The position numbers and the translations under genes are program-made. Of a DNA stretch of 64,000 nt, positions 35,485-43,712 are shown piece after piece (the first letter of the stretch is position 1; each line of letters starts with the position of its first letter). The DNA comes from Cyclobacteriaceae bacterium. Lineage in GTDB: Bacteria; Bacteroidota; Bacteroidia; Cytophagales; Cyclobacteriaceae. The stretch spans positions 1-64,000 of the forward strand of contig JAHCHY010000007.1 of NCBI GenBank assembly GCA_026129485.1. The letters are read 5' to 3'. A model generated the notes under the pieces. The model saw nothing but the letters and a program-made list of their open reading frames with translations. It was not told the DNA's origin and did no database searches.

Positions 35485-36528
35485 GTGAATACATCGACAC
35501 AGCAAATTCCTTTCAGCAAGCTGCTCACTACCCGCGAAACGATTATCCTTTTTGCGGTATGGCTCTTCGTTACAACTTTCGTGTTCGTGGTTTTCCCGTG
35601 GTCTGAATTTTTATCGTCATGGGTCATCACCATTCCCTTTGGCTGGCTGATGTATCATGTTTCTTTCCGATGGCTTTTCCCGAAAGCGCTTACCTACCGG
35701 TTCCCCTTTCTGTTCTATACCTTTTGCATTTTCGTGTATTGCTTCGCAATCTTTTTTACGCAAGCCATCATTCTGTCCATGTATATCGAGCAGGAGGATT
35801 TTTTCATTGGTCTTGGCGGCATTACCGTTTTCACGTTGTTTTTTATACTGGCCCCTGTTCAATGGTTTATCTTCAAACGTTTTGCCCGAAACAATGAGGA
35901 ACTTTTTGTTCTCAAAAAAGAATTAGGCCAGACAGAAGCGAACGTAGATATGCTGCGTTCACAAATCAACCCACACTTTTTATTCAATGCGCTGAACACG
36001 TTGTACGGGTTGGCTATCCACGAAAAAGCAGAACGAACCAGCGAAGCCATCGAAAAGCTGGGTAGTATGATGCGCTTTATGCTACAAGAGAATGTGCAGG
36101 AGAAGATTTCACTTGTGCGCGACATTGAATACCTGAACAACTACATTGCGCTGCAACGTTTGCGTACAGATATAAACCCGAACATCAAAATTCAAATCAC
36201 TATTCACCAGGAGGTAAGCCCTGCCGTGCAGATTGCTCCTATGCTGCTCATCCCGTTCATTGAAAATGCTTTCAAGCATGGTATTAGTTTACGGGAAGAA
36301 TCGCATATCAGGGTTTCGCTGGAATTGAAACAATCAACTTTATACTTCGATGTGTTCAACACCAAACACGTACGATCGGAAAATGACCCCGAAAAAAACA
36401 GCAATGGTATCGGCCTGGTGAACGTGAAGCAGCGCCTTCACCTCGTTTACCCCGGCAGGCACGAACTGGTGATCCGGGAAACGGCTCACGACTATTTTGT
36501 GCATCTTGTGATTAACTTGGCACCATGA
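35485..36528 (+). CDS. LytS-like sensor histidine kinase
   Basis: 347-residue membrane sensor kinase of the His_kinase/LytS type. Four predicted helices lie in residues 15-130, with no large extracellular sensor. The phosphorylation site is His164 in 'QINPHFLFNALNTL', and the ATPase part has the N box 'PFIENAFKHGI' and the G box 'NGIGLVNVKQRL'. Such kinases pair with LytTR response regulators. Start is GTG 35485. It overlaps the response-regulator gene by four bases (ATGA) and is divergent from an ABC-2 exporter, which suggests sensing of envelope or antibiotic stress (inferred). Confidence 0.9.
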   Translation: MNTSTQQIPFSKLLTTRETIILFAVWLFVTTFVFVVFPWSEFLSSWVITIPFGWLMYHVSFRWLFPKALTYRFPFLFYTFCIFVYCFAIFFTQAIILSMYIEQEDFFIGLGGITVFTLFFILAPVQWFIFKRFARNNEELFVLKKELGQTEANVDMLRSQINPHFLFNALNTLYGLAIHEKAERTSEAIEKLGSMMRFMLQENVQEKISLVRDIEYLNNYIALQRLRTDINPNIKIQITIHQEVSPAVQIAPMLLIPFIENAFKHGISLREESHIRVSLELKQSTLYFDVFNTKHVRSENDPEKNSNGIGLVNVKQRLHLVYPGRHELVIRETAHDYFVHLVINLAP

Positions 36529-37202
36529 AGGCAATTGCGGTTGATGATGAACCCCTGGCGCTGGAAATAGTGCGTTCGCATGCTTCCAAAGTTCCTTTTT
36601 TGGAGTTAAAGGCCGGGTTCACCGATGCCTTCCAGGCCTTGGAGTATTTACAAAAAGAGAACATCGACCTGATCTTCCTGGATATTAAGATGCCTGACAT
36701 CTCCGGCATCGAGTTTTTCAACAGCCTTCGTAAAAAGCCGTTGCTTATTTTCACAACAGCCTACACCGAACATGCCGTTACCAGTTTTGAAATGGACGCC
36801 ATCGATTATTTGCTGAAGCCATTCCCGCTGGCAAGGTTCATACAGGCATGTAACAAAGCATTTGAACTGTATAACTTTCGCAACACTACCGAAACCAGCG
36901 ACCATTTATTTCTTAAAACCGGTTACGAACAGGTAAAAGTGATGTACGATGAAATTCTTTACGTAGAAGCCACCGGTAACTATGTAACGTTTGTGCTGAA
37001 CGATAAAAAAATATTGGCGCGCAGCACCTTTGCAGAAGCTGTTCACTGGCTGCCCCAGCAGAAATTTGTACGTGTGCATCGGTCGTACATGGTATCTGTA
37101 AGTAAAATTGAAAAAGTAGAAAGGCACCAGGTTACAATCGGTACACATAAAATCCCTGTGAGTGAAGCATACCAGCAGCAGTTGCAGATGATGCTGAGGT
37201 AA
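36525..37202 (+). CDS. LytTR-family response regulator
   Basis: 225-residue regulator. The receiver domain (1-120) has acidic residues at 7-9 (DDE) and the phosphoacceptor Asp53 in 'LIFLDIKMPDISG', with a conserved Lys in 'YLLKPF'. The LytTR DNA-binding domain (about 130-225) includes 'YVEATGNYVTFVLNDKK' and 'FVRVHRSYMVSVSKIEKVERHQVTIGTHKIPVSE'. It is translated with LytS and probably controls the divergent ABC exporter or itself. Confidence 0.93.
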   Translation: MKAIAVDDEPLALEIVRSHASKVPFLELKAGFTDAFQALEYLQKENIDLIFLDIKMPDISGIEFFNSLRKKPLLIFTTAYTEHAVTSFEMDAIDYLLKPFPLARFIQACNKAFELYNFRNTTETSDHLFLKTGYEQVKVMYDEILYVEATGNYVTFVLNDKKILARSTFAEAVHWLPQQKFVRVHRSYMVSVSKIEKVERHQVTIGTHKIPVSEAYQQQLQMMLR

Positions 37203-37321
37203 TGAACAAAGCCTGGTCAAAACTCCGTCCATTATCAAAGCTCGACCAGCTTGCAGAAGCAATTATCAAAACTGCTTTTATACTATCTGAAGATCATTTG
37301 GGGATAGGAGATGCTTGCTAA
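37202..37321 (+). CDS. Possible 39-residue ORF after LytTR
   Basis: The ATG overlaps the LytTR stop (TAATG), and the frame stays open for 39 codons (starts MNKAWSKLRP, ends GIGDAC). No family is recognised, and no hydrophobic segment or Cys pair suggests a function. It fills most of the 177 bases between LytTR and the toxin-antitoxin pair. Without homologues this may be chance. Confidence 0.25.
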   Translation: MNKAWSKLRPLSKLDQLAEAIIKTAFILSEDHLGIGDAC

Positions 37322-37327
37322 GCAGGA

Positions 37328-37358
37328 TTGAAAACAAGCCTGAAAATGGCTATCTTTG
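37328..37358 (+). promoter_or_regulatory. Promoter of the RelE-type toxin-antitoxin pair
   Basis: TTG at 37328-37330, a 20-base spacer and TATCTTTG at 37351-37358 match the Bacteroidota -33/-7 pattern. The -7 box ends 21 bases before the antitoxin ATG at 37380. Confidence 0.55.
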
Positions 37359-37379
37359 AAAAAATTAAATGAAATAGTT

Positions 37380-37601
37380 ATGGCCGAAATACTCATTGCT
37401 AAGTTTAAAACCAAGCGCGAAGCCGATGCCGTATCAAAACTGATAAAGGAACGTAAAAGAACTGCGCAGTTGATGCGTGGCAACAGCATAGAAGATATTG
37501 TGCTGGGCGAATTGATTACCGAGGGCATGAAAGGAAAAAGTTACCCAATCAAAACATTTAACAAAGCATTGAATGCCCAGATCAAAGCGTTGAAAAAGTG
37601 A
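37380..37601 (+). CDS. Putative antitoxin of a RelE/ParE-type module
   Basis: 73-residue basic protein, mostly helical ('AKFKTKREADAVSKLIKERKRTAQLM'), with no firm family. It lies immediately upstream of a RelE-like gene with a 4-base overlap (GTGA), the normal order antitoxin-toxin. The role is inferred from that arrangement and size. ATG 37380 is chosen over an in-frame TTG at 37356 that overlaps the promoter. Confidence 0.65.
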   Translation: MAEILIAKFKTKREADAVSKLIKERKRTAQLMRGNSIEDIVLGELITEGMKGKSYPIKTFNKALNAQIKALKK

Positions 37602-37876
37602 ATGTTTTTACCAAAGGCACTTTTAACCGCGATGTAGCCAGCCTTTCAGATGTTGTGCTTTTGGAAACACTGCAAGAAAAAATCAAAGAACTTATCACTG
37701 CTCCCAACATCAGCCATGTTACCGGGGTGAAGTTGTTAAAAGGTTATCAAACACACTACCGGATCAAAGTAATTACTGAACGTTCGTCTTTCCGTATCGG
37801 AGCAGTGATACGTGGAAACACGGTTTGGCTGGTTCGGTTTCTCCCGCGGAGAAAAATATACCTGCATTTTCCTTAA
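37598..37876 (+). CDS. RelE/ParE-family toxin
   Basis: 92-residue protein beginning at GTG 37598, within the last codons of the antitoxin gene. The pattern 'LKGYQTHYRIKVITERSSFRIGAVIRGNTVWLVRFLPRRKIY' resembles the RelE/ParE fold: a compact beta-sheet with an Arg/Tyr-rich C-terminus. In the superfamily, RelE members cut mRNA at the ribosome and ParE members block gyrase. Which one applies cannot be told from the sequence. The gene ends 63 bases before the PadR operators. Confidence 0.75.
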   Translation: MNVFTKGTFNRDVASLSDVVLLETLQEKIKELITAPNISHVTGVKLLKGYQTHYRIKVITERSSFRIGAVIRGNTVWLVRFLPRRKIYLHFP

Positions 37877-37939
37877 TAGCATGCGTCAATTTCAGGGAAT
37901 CGGCCTGTCCCGGTATCTCCTGGTTAAGAAAACAAAATA

Positions 37940-38000
37940 AATATTACTATAAAATAGTATTTTATTGCAACTCTCCTTAATATTACTACGTAATAGTATT
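37940..38000. promoter_or_regulatory. Two PadR-type operator copies
   Basis: A 22-base direct repeat at 37940-37961 and 37979-38000 differs only in its centre. Each copy contains a 15-bp palindrome: TACTATAAAATAGTA (37945-37959) and TACTACGTAATAGTA (37984-37998). The copies are 39 bases apart, and the second ends 4 bases before the PadR start. PadR regulators generally bind such AT-rich palindromes with TACTAT/ATAGTA arms in their own promoters. Confidence 0.75.
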
Positions 38001-38004
38001 AATA

Positions 38005-38337
38005 ATGAAGAAAATCCAGCTCGGTGAATTTGAAGAAGTGGTTCTGCTGACGGTAGGGGTGCTGCATGGCAATGCGTACGGTGTTACCATCAAAGACGAA
38101 ATTGAACAACGGTTAGACCGTGAAGTAACCATTGGTGCGTTGCAAATCACGCTGCGAAGGCTTGAATCCAAGGGCTTCCTGAAATCAAAACAAGGTGAAG
38201 CAACCGAGAGCAGGAGAGGCCGACCGAAACTTTTCTTTGAGATTACAGCTTACGGAAAAAAAGCATTAGTGCATAGTAAAGAAACACGCGATGAGCTTTG
38301 GAACGCACTGCCCAACCTGGTCTTAAAATTAAAATAA
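38005..38337 (+). CDS. PadR-family transcriptional regulator
   Basis: 110-residue winged-helix protein: 'LGEFEEVVLLTVGVLHGNAYGVTIKDEIEQRLDREVTIGALQITLRRLESKGFLKSKQGEATESRRGRPKLFFEITAYGKKAL'. It is the short form, with one dimerisation helix and no long C-terminal domain. Repression of its own operon through the two palindromes upstream is the natural inference. It ends one base before the permease gene (GTG start), the usual Bacteroidota pairing of PadR and FtsX-like permeases. Confidence 0.93.
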   Translation: MKKIQLGEFEEVVLLTVGVLHGNAYGVTIKDEIEQRLDREVTIGALQITLRRLESKGFLKSKQGEATESRRGRPKLFFEITAYGKKALVHSKETRDELWNALPNLVLKLK

Positions 38338-38338
38338 G

Positions 38339-41038
38339 GTGAAAAAATCAGCGCCACCCCGTTACCTGTTACGCTTGCTGAAAGCGTTTTGCAAGCCGGA
38401 ATATCATGCCGACATCGAAGGCGACTTGCTGGAACTTTACGAGCGGAGAGAACTGGAATCGGGGAGAGTGCGCGCCAACCTATTGCTGTTCAAAGATGTT
38501 CTGTTTCTGTTCAGGCCGGGTATAATCCGGTCGGCCGCTATCCAACCTTTAACCAACAACGATATGATCAAAAGTTATTTCACCATGGGCTGGAGAAGCC
38601 TTGCGAAAAATAAACTGTACTCAACCCTGAATGTAACGGGCCTTACATTTGGCATTGTATGCTTTTTGCTTGTCGGCCTGTATGTGTACGATGAACTTAC
38701 GTTCGACAATCAACATACGCAGCGCGACAGAATTTACCGCGTGATCTCGCACAACGAAAATCCAAATAATGGGCTGACGGTTGTTGCTGCCGCAGGGTAT
38801 ATGCTGGCCGAAGAATCGCCAAACGCCATTCCCGAAGTAGAATCAACAACCCGCATCCAGCGCATCGGTCGTGCGAACCTGGTGGACCCTGAGAACCCGG
38901 TATATGTTCAGGAAACCGTAACGATTGGAGACCAATATTTCTTGCAGGTATTTGATTTTCCGTTGATCGAGGGCGACCGAAGAACAGCATTAAAAGAACC
39001 CAACTCGATTGTGATTACAGAAGATCTCGCGATGAAGATCTTTAACCGTGTGGATGTAGTGAATAAAAACCTCCTGTTCGACTTTATGCGAACTCCGCTC
39101 AAGATCACGGGTATTCTCAAAAATCATCCGCACAATTCGACTTTCAACTTTACAAGCGTCATGTCAGAACCCGGCAGGAATAACGCAGATGGCTTCAGAC
39201 AGGGAGTAGAAACCGATTGGGCATCCACCAGCTTTACGGTGTATGCGTTACTCAAGCCGCAGTCCAACGCAGATTCTGTGGCAAGTAAAATGACCCGTCT
39301 TGTTCTTGCGAATGCTGAACTTGCACCAGGCAGAACGTTATTCCACACGTTGCAGCCTTTGAAAGATGTTCACTTGCGTTCGGAAGGGATCGTGGATGGC
39401 GGACGAAATACAAATGTTGACAGTATTCCGCAGGGCAATCCTGTGTATGTGTCTGTTTTTTCTGTTGCCGCCATTTTTGCTTTGCTCATCGCGGGCATCA
39501 ATTACACGAACCTCACCACAGCACGGGCTTCCAGCCGTATCAAAGAAATTGGTGTGCGAAAAACCATTGGTGCCGTGCGCGGAAACCTCATCCGGCAATT
39601 TCTGGTGGAGTCGCTGATCACAACGGCCATTGCCTTTTTGCTGGCCGTCATCATCGTGAACTTGCTGCTTCCGCCCTTCAATAATTTTGTGAACAAGCAA
39701 TTCTCATTCTTTACGGCTACAAGCTTACGCTTCTGGGGCATCGCGCTTGCGCTTATTGTTTTGGTTGGCGTTATATCGGGCGGGTATGCAGCGTTGTTGC
39801 TTTCGCGTTTCAACCCTGTTGCACTCTTGAAAGGATTAAAAATCAGGAGTGGGAGCGACTTCACCGTGCGAAAAGTATTGGTGGTGTTTCAGTTCACGAT
39901 CTCCACTATTATGATCATCGGTACCATGGTGTTGCTCATGCAGGTGCGCTACCTCAACAATTCCGATCTCGGTTTCAATCGCGATCTCATGCTGGTGATT
40001 GATGTGAATGTAGGAAAGGCCCGCTCCAATTTTGAATGGGTAAAAACCGAGATGGCAAAAGTGCCGGCTGTGCAGCATGTGTCGGTAACCTCGCGTGTGC
40101 CGGGTGAGTGGAAAACATTCCGTAGGGTGAAGGTAAAAAAAGAAGGCAGCAGTAGTGAACACCAGATCGCATATGTTATTGGTGCCGATCCGGACTTTTT
40201 AGCTACCTATGATATCAAATTGCTCAATGGCCGCAACTTTCAAAATGAGAGCGACTCATCTGCCATTCTCATCAACGAAACAGCCGCCAACATGCTCGGC
40301 CTAACTCCAGCCGATTTCAACGACCAGGTTGTTGACATTCCGGTGATTGCGCGCAATTCTTTCTTCGTTCCGTTGTACAATGATGTAAATGCCTCGTTCA
40401 AGCCTCGCGTGGTGGGCATTGTGAACGATTTTCATTTTCAATCGTTGCGCGATAAGATTCAGCCGTTGATCATCGCCTACAATAACAACCCCATTCATGG
40501 CATCGACTATTACTCTGTAAAAATTTCTCCGCACAACATCCAGTCCACGCTCGACAAACTCAAGGCCATTATGGTAGCGAACGATGAACGCGAGCCTTTT
40601 GAGTATCATTTTCTGGACGATCAGCTTGCGCTGTTTTACATCGAAGACCAGCGCAGTCAAACCATTCTCAGTTGGGTTGCCATTGCCAGCGTGTTCATTG
40701 CCTGCCTCGGCCTCTTTGGGTTGGCCACGTATGCTGCGGAACAACGCCTCAAGGAAATCGGGGTGCGAAAAGTTTTAGGCGCGAATGTGGTAAGCCTCAT
40801 CACCCTGCTCTCGAAAGATTTTGTGAAGCTGGTGCTGGTGGCATGCTGTATTTCATTTCCCATAGCATGGTGGGGCGCCAACCGCTGGCTGGAGGAATAC
40901 GCGTATCATGTTGACGTTACCTGGTGGGTATTTGCGCTGGCGGGCGTACTGGCAACCGGTATCGCCTTGCTAACCGTGAGCTACCAGGCCATCAAAACTG
41001 CGCTGGTGAACCCGGTAGAGATTTTGAAGTCGGAGTAG
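38339..41038 (+). CDS. MacB/FtsX-type ABC permease with prefix domain
   Basis: 899-residue membrane protein. Residues 1-80 ('PPRYLLRLLKAFCKPEYHADIEGDLLELYERREL') are the 'permease prefix' domain found in Bacteroidota proteins encoded next to PadR. The rest is a duplicated MacB periplasmic core plus FtsX unit, with FtsX helices at about 380-520 and 770-899, including 'ASSRIKEIGVRKTIGAVRGNLIRQFLVESL' and 'EQRLKEIGVRKVLGANVVSLITLLSKDFV'. No ATPase gene is adjacent, so it must use one encoded elsewhere. Start is GTG 38339, next to the PadR stop. Confidence 0.88.
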   Translation: MKKSAPPRYLLRLLKAFCKPEYHADIEGDLLELYERRELESGRVRANLLLFKDVLFLFRPGIIRSAAIQPLTNNDMIKSYFTMGWRSLAKNKLYSTLNVTGLTFGIVCFLLVGLYVYDELTFDNQHTQRDRIYRVISHNENPNNGLTVVAAAGYMLAEESPNAIPEVESTTRIQRIGRANLVDPENPVYVQETVTIGDQYFLQVFDFPLIEGDRRTALKEPNSIVITEDLAMKIFNRVDVVNKNLLFDFMRTPLKITGILKNHPHNSTFNFTSVMSEPGRNNADGFRQGVETDWASTSFTVYALLKPQSNADSVASKMTRLVLANAELAPGRTLFHTLQPLKDVHLRSEGIVDGGRNTNVDSIPQGNPVYVSVFSVAAIFALLIAGINYTNLTTARASSRIKEIGVRKTIGAVRGNLIRQFLVESLITTAIAFLLAVIIVNLLLPPFNNFVNKQFSFFTATSLRFWGIALALIVLVGVISGGYAALLLSRFNPVALLKGLKIRSGSDFTVRKVLVVFQFTISTIMIIGTMVLLMQVRYLNNSDLGFNRDLMLVIDVNVGKARSNFEWVKTEMAKVPAVQHVSVTSRVPGEWKTFRRVKVKKEGSSSEHQIAYVIGADPDFLATYDIKLLNGRNFQNESDSSAILINETAANMLGLTPADFNDQVVDIPVIARNSFFVPLYNDVNASFKPRVVGIVNDFHFQSLRDKIQPLIIAYNNNPIHGIDYYSVKISPHNIQSTLDKLKAIMVANDEREPFEYHFLDDQLALFYIEDQRSQTILSWVAIASVFIACLGLFGLATYAAEQRLKEIGVRKVLGANVVSLITLLSKDFVKLVLVACCISFPIAWWGANRWLEEYAYHVDVTWWVFALAGVLATGIALLTVSYQAIKTALVNPVEILKSE

Positions 41039-41244
41039 GCCTTCTACTATTATTATTTAGCAAGGCAAAATTTACAATATGTACTTTCCCAATGGCTATC
41101 GGTACGGGCCTACCGGAATCTTTATAGAAGTTTTTGCTGCAGGATTTCATGCTTATTTTGCTGAACTGGCAAAAGAACAAGGATGCCGGATTTATGTTAC
41201 CTTCGTTGCATCAAAACAGGCACAGGCAAGCAAGACCAATAACT

Positions 41245-43701
41245 ATGTTCAGGCACTACTTTATCACAGCCCTTAGAGCTTTCTACAAACGTAAAGGTGG
41301 GAGAGGAGCAGGCGTGTTGTTCACCTACATTAATATCTTCGGCCTTACGGTAGGATTAGCAGCCTTCTTAGTCATCGCTCATATCGTACACTATGAACTG
41401 AGCTTCGATACGTTTTTTGAAAACAGTAAAGACACGTATCGCGTAGCGGTGAAAAAAACAGAACAGGGCAATGTGGTGATGGAAAGTGCACGGAGTTACC
41501 CGGGGCTTGCCACGCTGTTAAAAAATGAGATACCGGAAGTAGCGGCTTGTGCCCGGCTGTATAAGGAAGAGTGCATGCTGCATTATAAAGAAGGAGATGT
41601 GAAATTCAATCGGCAGCACACCTTCTGGGCCGACCGCAATTTTATTTCTGTCTTCAACCTTGAATTTACCAGGCAGGGCGATTTGACATTGCTTGATAAA
41701 CCCTGGAGTGCCATCATCTCTGAGTCGGGGGCTAAACGCTTTTTCGGAACAGACTGGGAAGGTGAGCACGACCCTATTGGAAAAACAATCTGGCTGAATG
41801 AAAATCTCGGGTTCACCATCCAGGGTGTTTATAAAGACCTGCCGGTGAACTCACACATGAAGGTTGATTTCGTAGTATCGTGGTCAACATTGGTTACGCT
41901 GGCAGGGCCGGTGTTTGAGAACAGCCTTCCGCCAGACTGGAACGCGAGTTACGTTTATCTTCAGTTAACTCCCGGCACATCACCGGAGAAGGTGGAAACG
42001 ATGGCTGCAAAAATATTGAAAGACCGTATTCATGAATCCGTTACACGCGATGTTACCTATGAATTTTATCTTCAGCCTGTAGAGTCTATTCATCTGCACT
42101 CCAACATCGCAGATGAATTGCAACCCAACGGAAGCCGCGCATTTGTTTATTCCATGATCGGGGCGGCTGCGCTTATTCTTGTCATCGCGTGGATTAATTT
42201 TACCAACCTGTTAACCGTGCGCTCGCTTGAACGTGCCAAAGAAGTAGGCGTGCGAAAGGCCATCGGCTCCACACGCAGGCAACTGATGATTCAGTTCCTG
42301 TTTGAAGCCATGTTGTCAAGCCTGGCAGCAGGAGCATTAGCATTGGGTATCGTTTATTTTTCTGGCAATATGGTTCATGAGATAACGCAGATACAACTCC
42401 CTGTATTTGCGCTTTCAGGGCAGGGTACTGTTATCCTGATTTTATTTTCAATCATTATCTTTTTTGGCGGATTAGTTGCAAGCCTGTATCCTTCATTGGG
42501 ATTATCCGCACTTCGTACAACCGAAGTAATCAAAGGCAAAGTCAATGCAAAACCCGGTAAAGCATACTTTCGGAAAACACTTCTTGCCTTCCAGTTTTTT
42601 TGTTCGGTATTCCTGCTGACAACCACATTGGTGATTTATAAACAGGTGAAATTCATGCGCAGCCAGGAGTTGGGTATGAATCCTGACCAGGTTATTGTGT
42701 TGCATTCTCCGCGCTCGATGATCGGCAATGATAAGCGCATCCAGTATTTTGAAAATTTACGTGAGAAGTTGTTGCCGTTTGCCGAAGTGAAGGAAGTAGG
42801 CGCTTCGGGGTGTATTCCCGGAAATGAATTCCTGGTAAGGAAAGATAATGTACAGGCAGCAGGAGGGGAGGATGGAAAAAATATAACGTATGATGTTGCA
42901 TACATTGATCGCGGCTATGCGCCTGCGCTGGGCATACGTTTCCTCGATGGAAGGAATTTTACCGAACAACCTGGTGAAGAAACAAAGATCATCATAAACG
43001 AAACGGCTGCACGCATGATGAATTTCGCGGCCGAAACGGCTGTGGGTAAAACCGTGATGATGGAAAACCGGCAATACCAAGTTATTGGTGTAGTGGAAGA
43101 CACGCACTACCAGGGGCTGCAAAAATCCATCCATCCGCTTATCTTATTGCGTGGGCATGATTATGAGTTTGGATTCTTCCCAATAAAAGTACAAAGCCAT
43201 AATATGCCACAAACCGTAGCGAACATAGAAATGGCATGGAAAGAAATATACCCCAACGACCCGTTTGATTATTTTTTCCTGGATTCATTTTTTGATGAGC
43301 AATATGCCCGCGACAAAGCCTTTGGAAAATTGTTTGGATTGTTCGCGGTGCTGGGCATAACCATTGCCTGCCTGGGGTTGATCGGCCTTGTTGCTTACAC
43401 CACTTTTCAGAAAACGAAAGAGATAGGCATACGAAAAATATTGGGAGCCAATGTATGGACCATCTTAGTGTTGCTCACCCGCGAGTTTTCAATGCCTGTA
43501 CTCATCGCCTGCGTAGTTGCTATCCCGGCCACACAATATACCGTACAGCAGTGGCTCGAAGGCTTCGCTTACCGGTATGATGTTTCCTGGGGGGTGCATT
43601 TCATTTCCCTTGCCGTTGTCAACATGCTGGCGTTGCTGGCCATCAGTTGGCAATCCCTGAAAGCCGCTTTCGCCAACCCGGTGGATGCGTTGCGGGAGTA
43701 G
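41245..43701 (+). CDS. Second MacB/FtsX-type ABC permease
   Basis: 818-residue paralogue of the upstream permease, without the prefix domain. It starts with the FtsX-family 'HYFITALRAFYKRKGGRGAGVLFTYINIFGLTVGLAAFLVIAHIV'. It repeats the pattern 'SLERAKEVGVRKAIGSTRRQLMIQFLFEA' and 'QKTKEIGIRKILGANVWTILVLLTREFSMP'. ATG 41245 is chosen because upstream codons in the frame show no family similarity. The 206 bases before it hold no recognised gene. Both permease genes end with similar tails (gtagg, then ctactattatt or ttactattatt), in keeping with an old tandem duplication. Confidence 0.85.
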   Translation: MFRHYFITALRAFYKRKGGRGAGVLFTYINIFGLTVGLAAFLVIAHIVHYELSFDTFFENSKDTYRVAVKKTEQGNVVMESARSYPGLATLLKNEIPEVAACARLYKEECMLHYKEGDVKFNRQHTFWADRNFISVFNLEFTRQGDLTLLDKPWSAIISESGAKRFFGTDWEGEHDPIGKTIWLNENLGFTIQGVYKDLPVNSHMKVDFVVSWSTLVTLAGPVFENSLPPDWNASYVYLQLTPGTSPEKVETMAAKILKDRIHESVTRDVTYEFYLQPVESIHLHSNIADELQPNGSRAFVYSMIGAAALILVIAWINFTNLLTVRSLERAKEVGVRKAIGSTRRQLMIQFLFEAMLSSLAAGALALGIVYFSGNMVHEITQIQLPVFALSGQGTVILILFSIIIFFGGLVASLYPSLGLSALRTTEVIKGKVNAKPGKAYFRKTLLAFQFFCSVFLLTTTLVIYKQVKFMRSQELGMNPDQVIVLHSPRSMIGNDKRIQYFENLREKLLPFAEVKEVGASGCIPGNEFLVRKDNVQAAGGEDGKNITYDVAYIDRGYAPALGIRFLDGRNFTEQPGEETKIIINETAARMMNFAAETAVGKTVMMENRQYQVIGVVEDTHYQGLQKSIHPLILLRGHDYEFGFFPIKVQSHNMPQTVANIEMAWKEIYPNDPFDYFFLDSFFDEQYARDKAFGKLFGLFAVLGITIACLGLIGLVAYTTFQKTKEIGIRKILGANVWTILVLLTREFSMPVLIACVVAIPATQYTVQQWLEGFAYRYDVSWGVHFISLAVVNMLALLAISWQSLKAAFANPVDALRE

Positions 43702-43712
43702 GTGCCTTACTA

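Noticed and set aside
41079-41276. 65-residue ORF between the two FtsX permeases (starts MYFPNGYRYG)
   Set aside because: It overlaps the start of the second permease in another frame, shows no recognisable family or signal, and may be chance in a 205-base gap.
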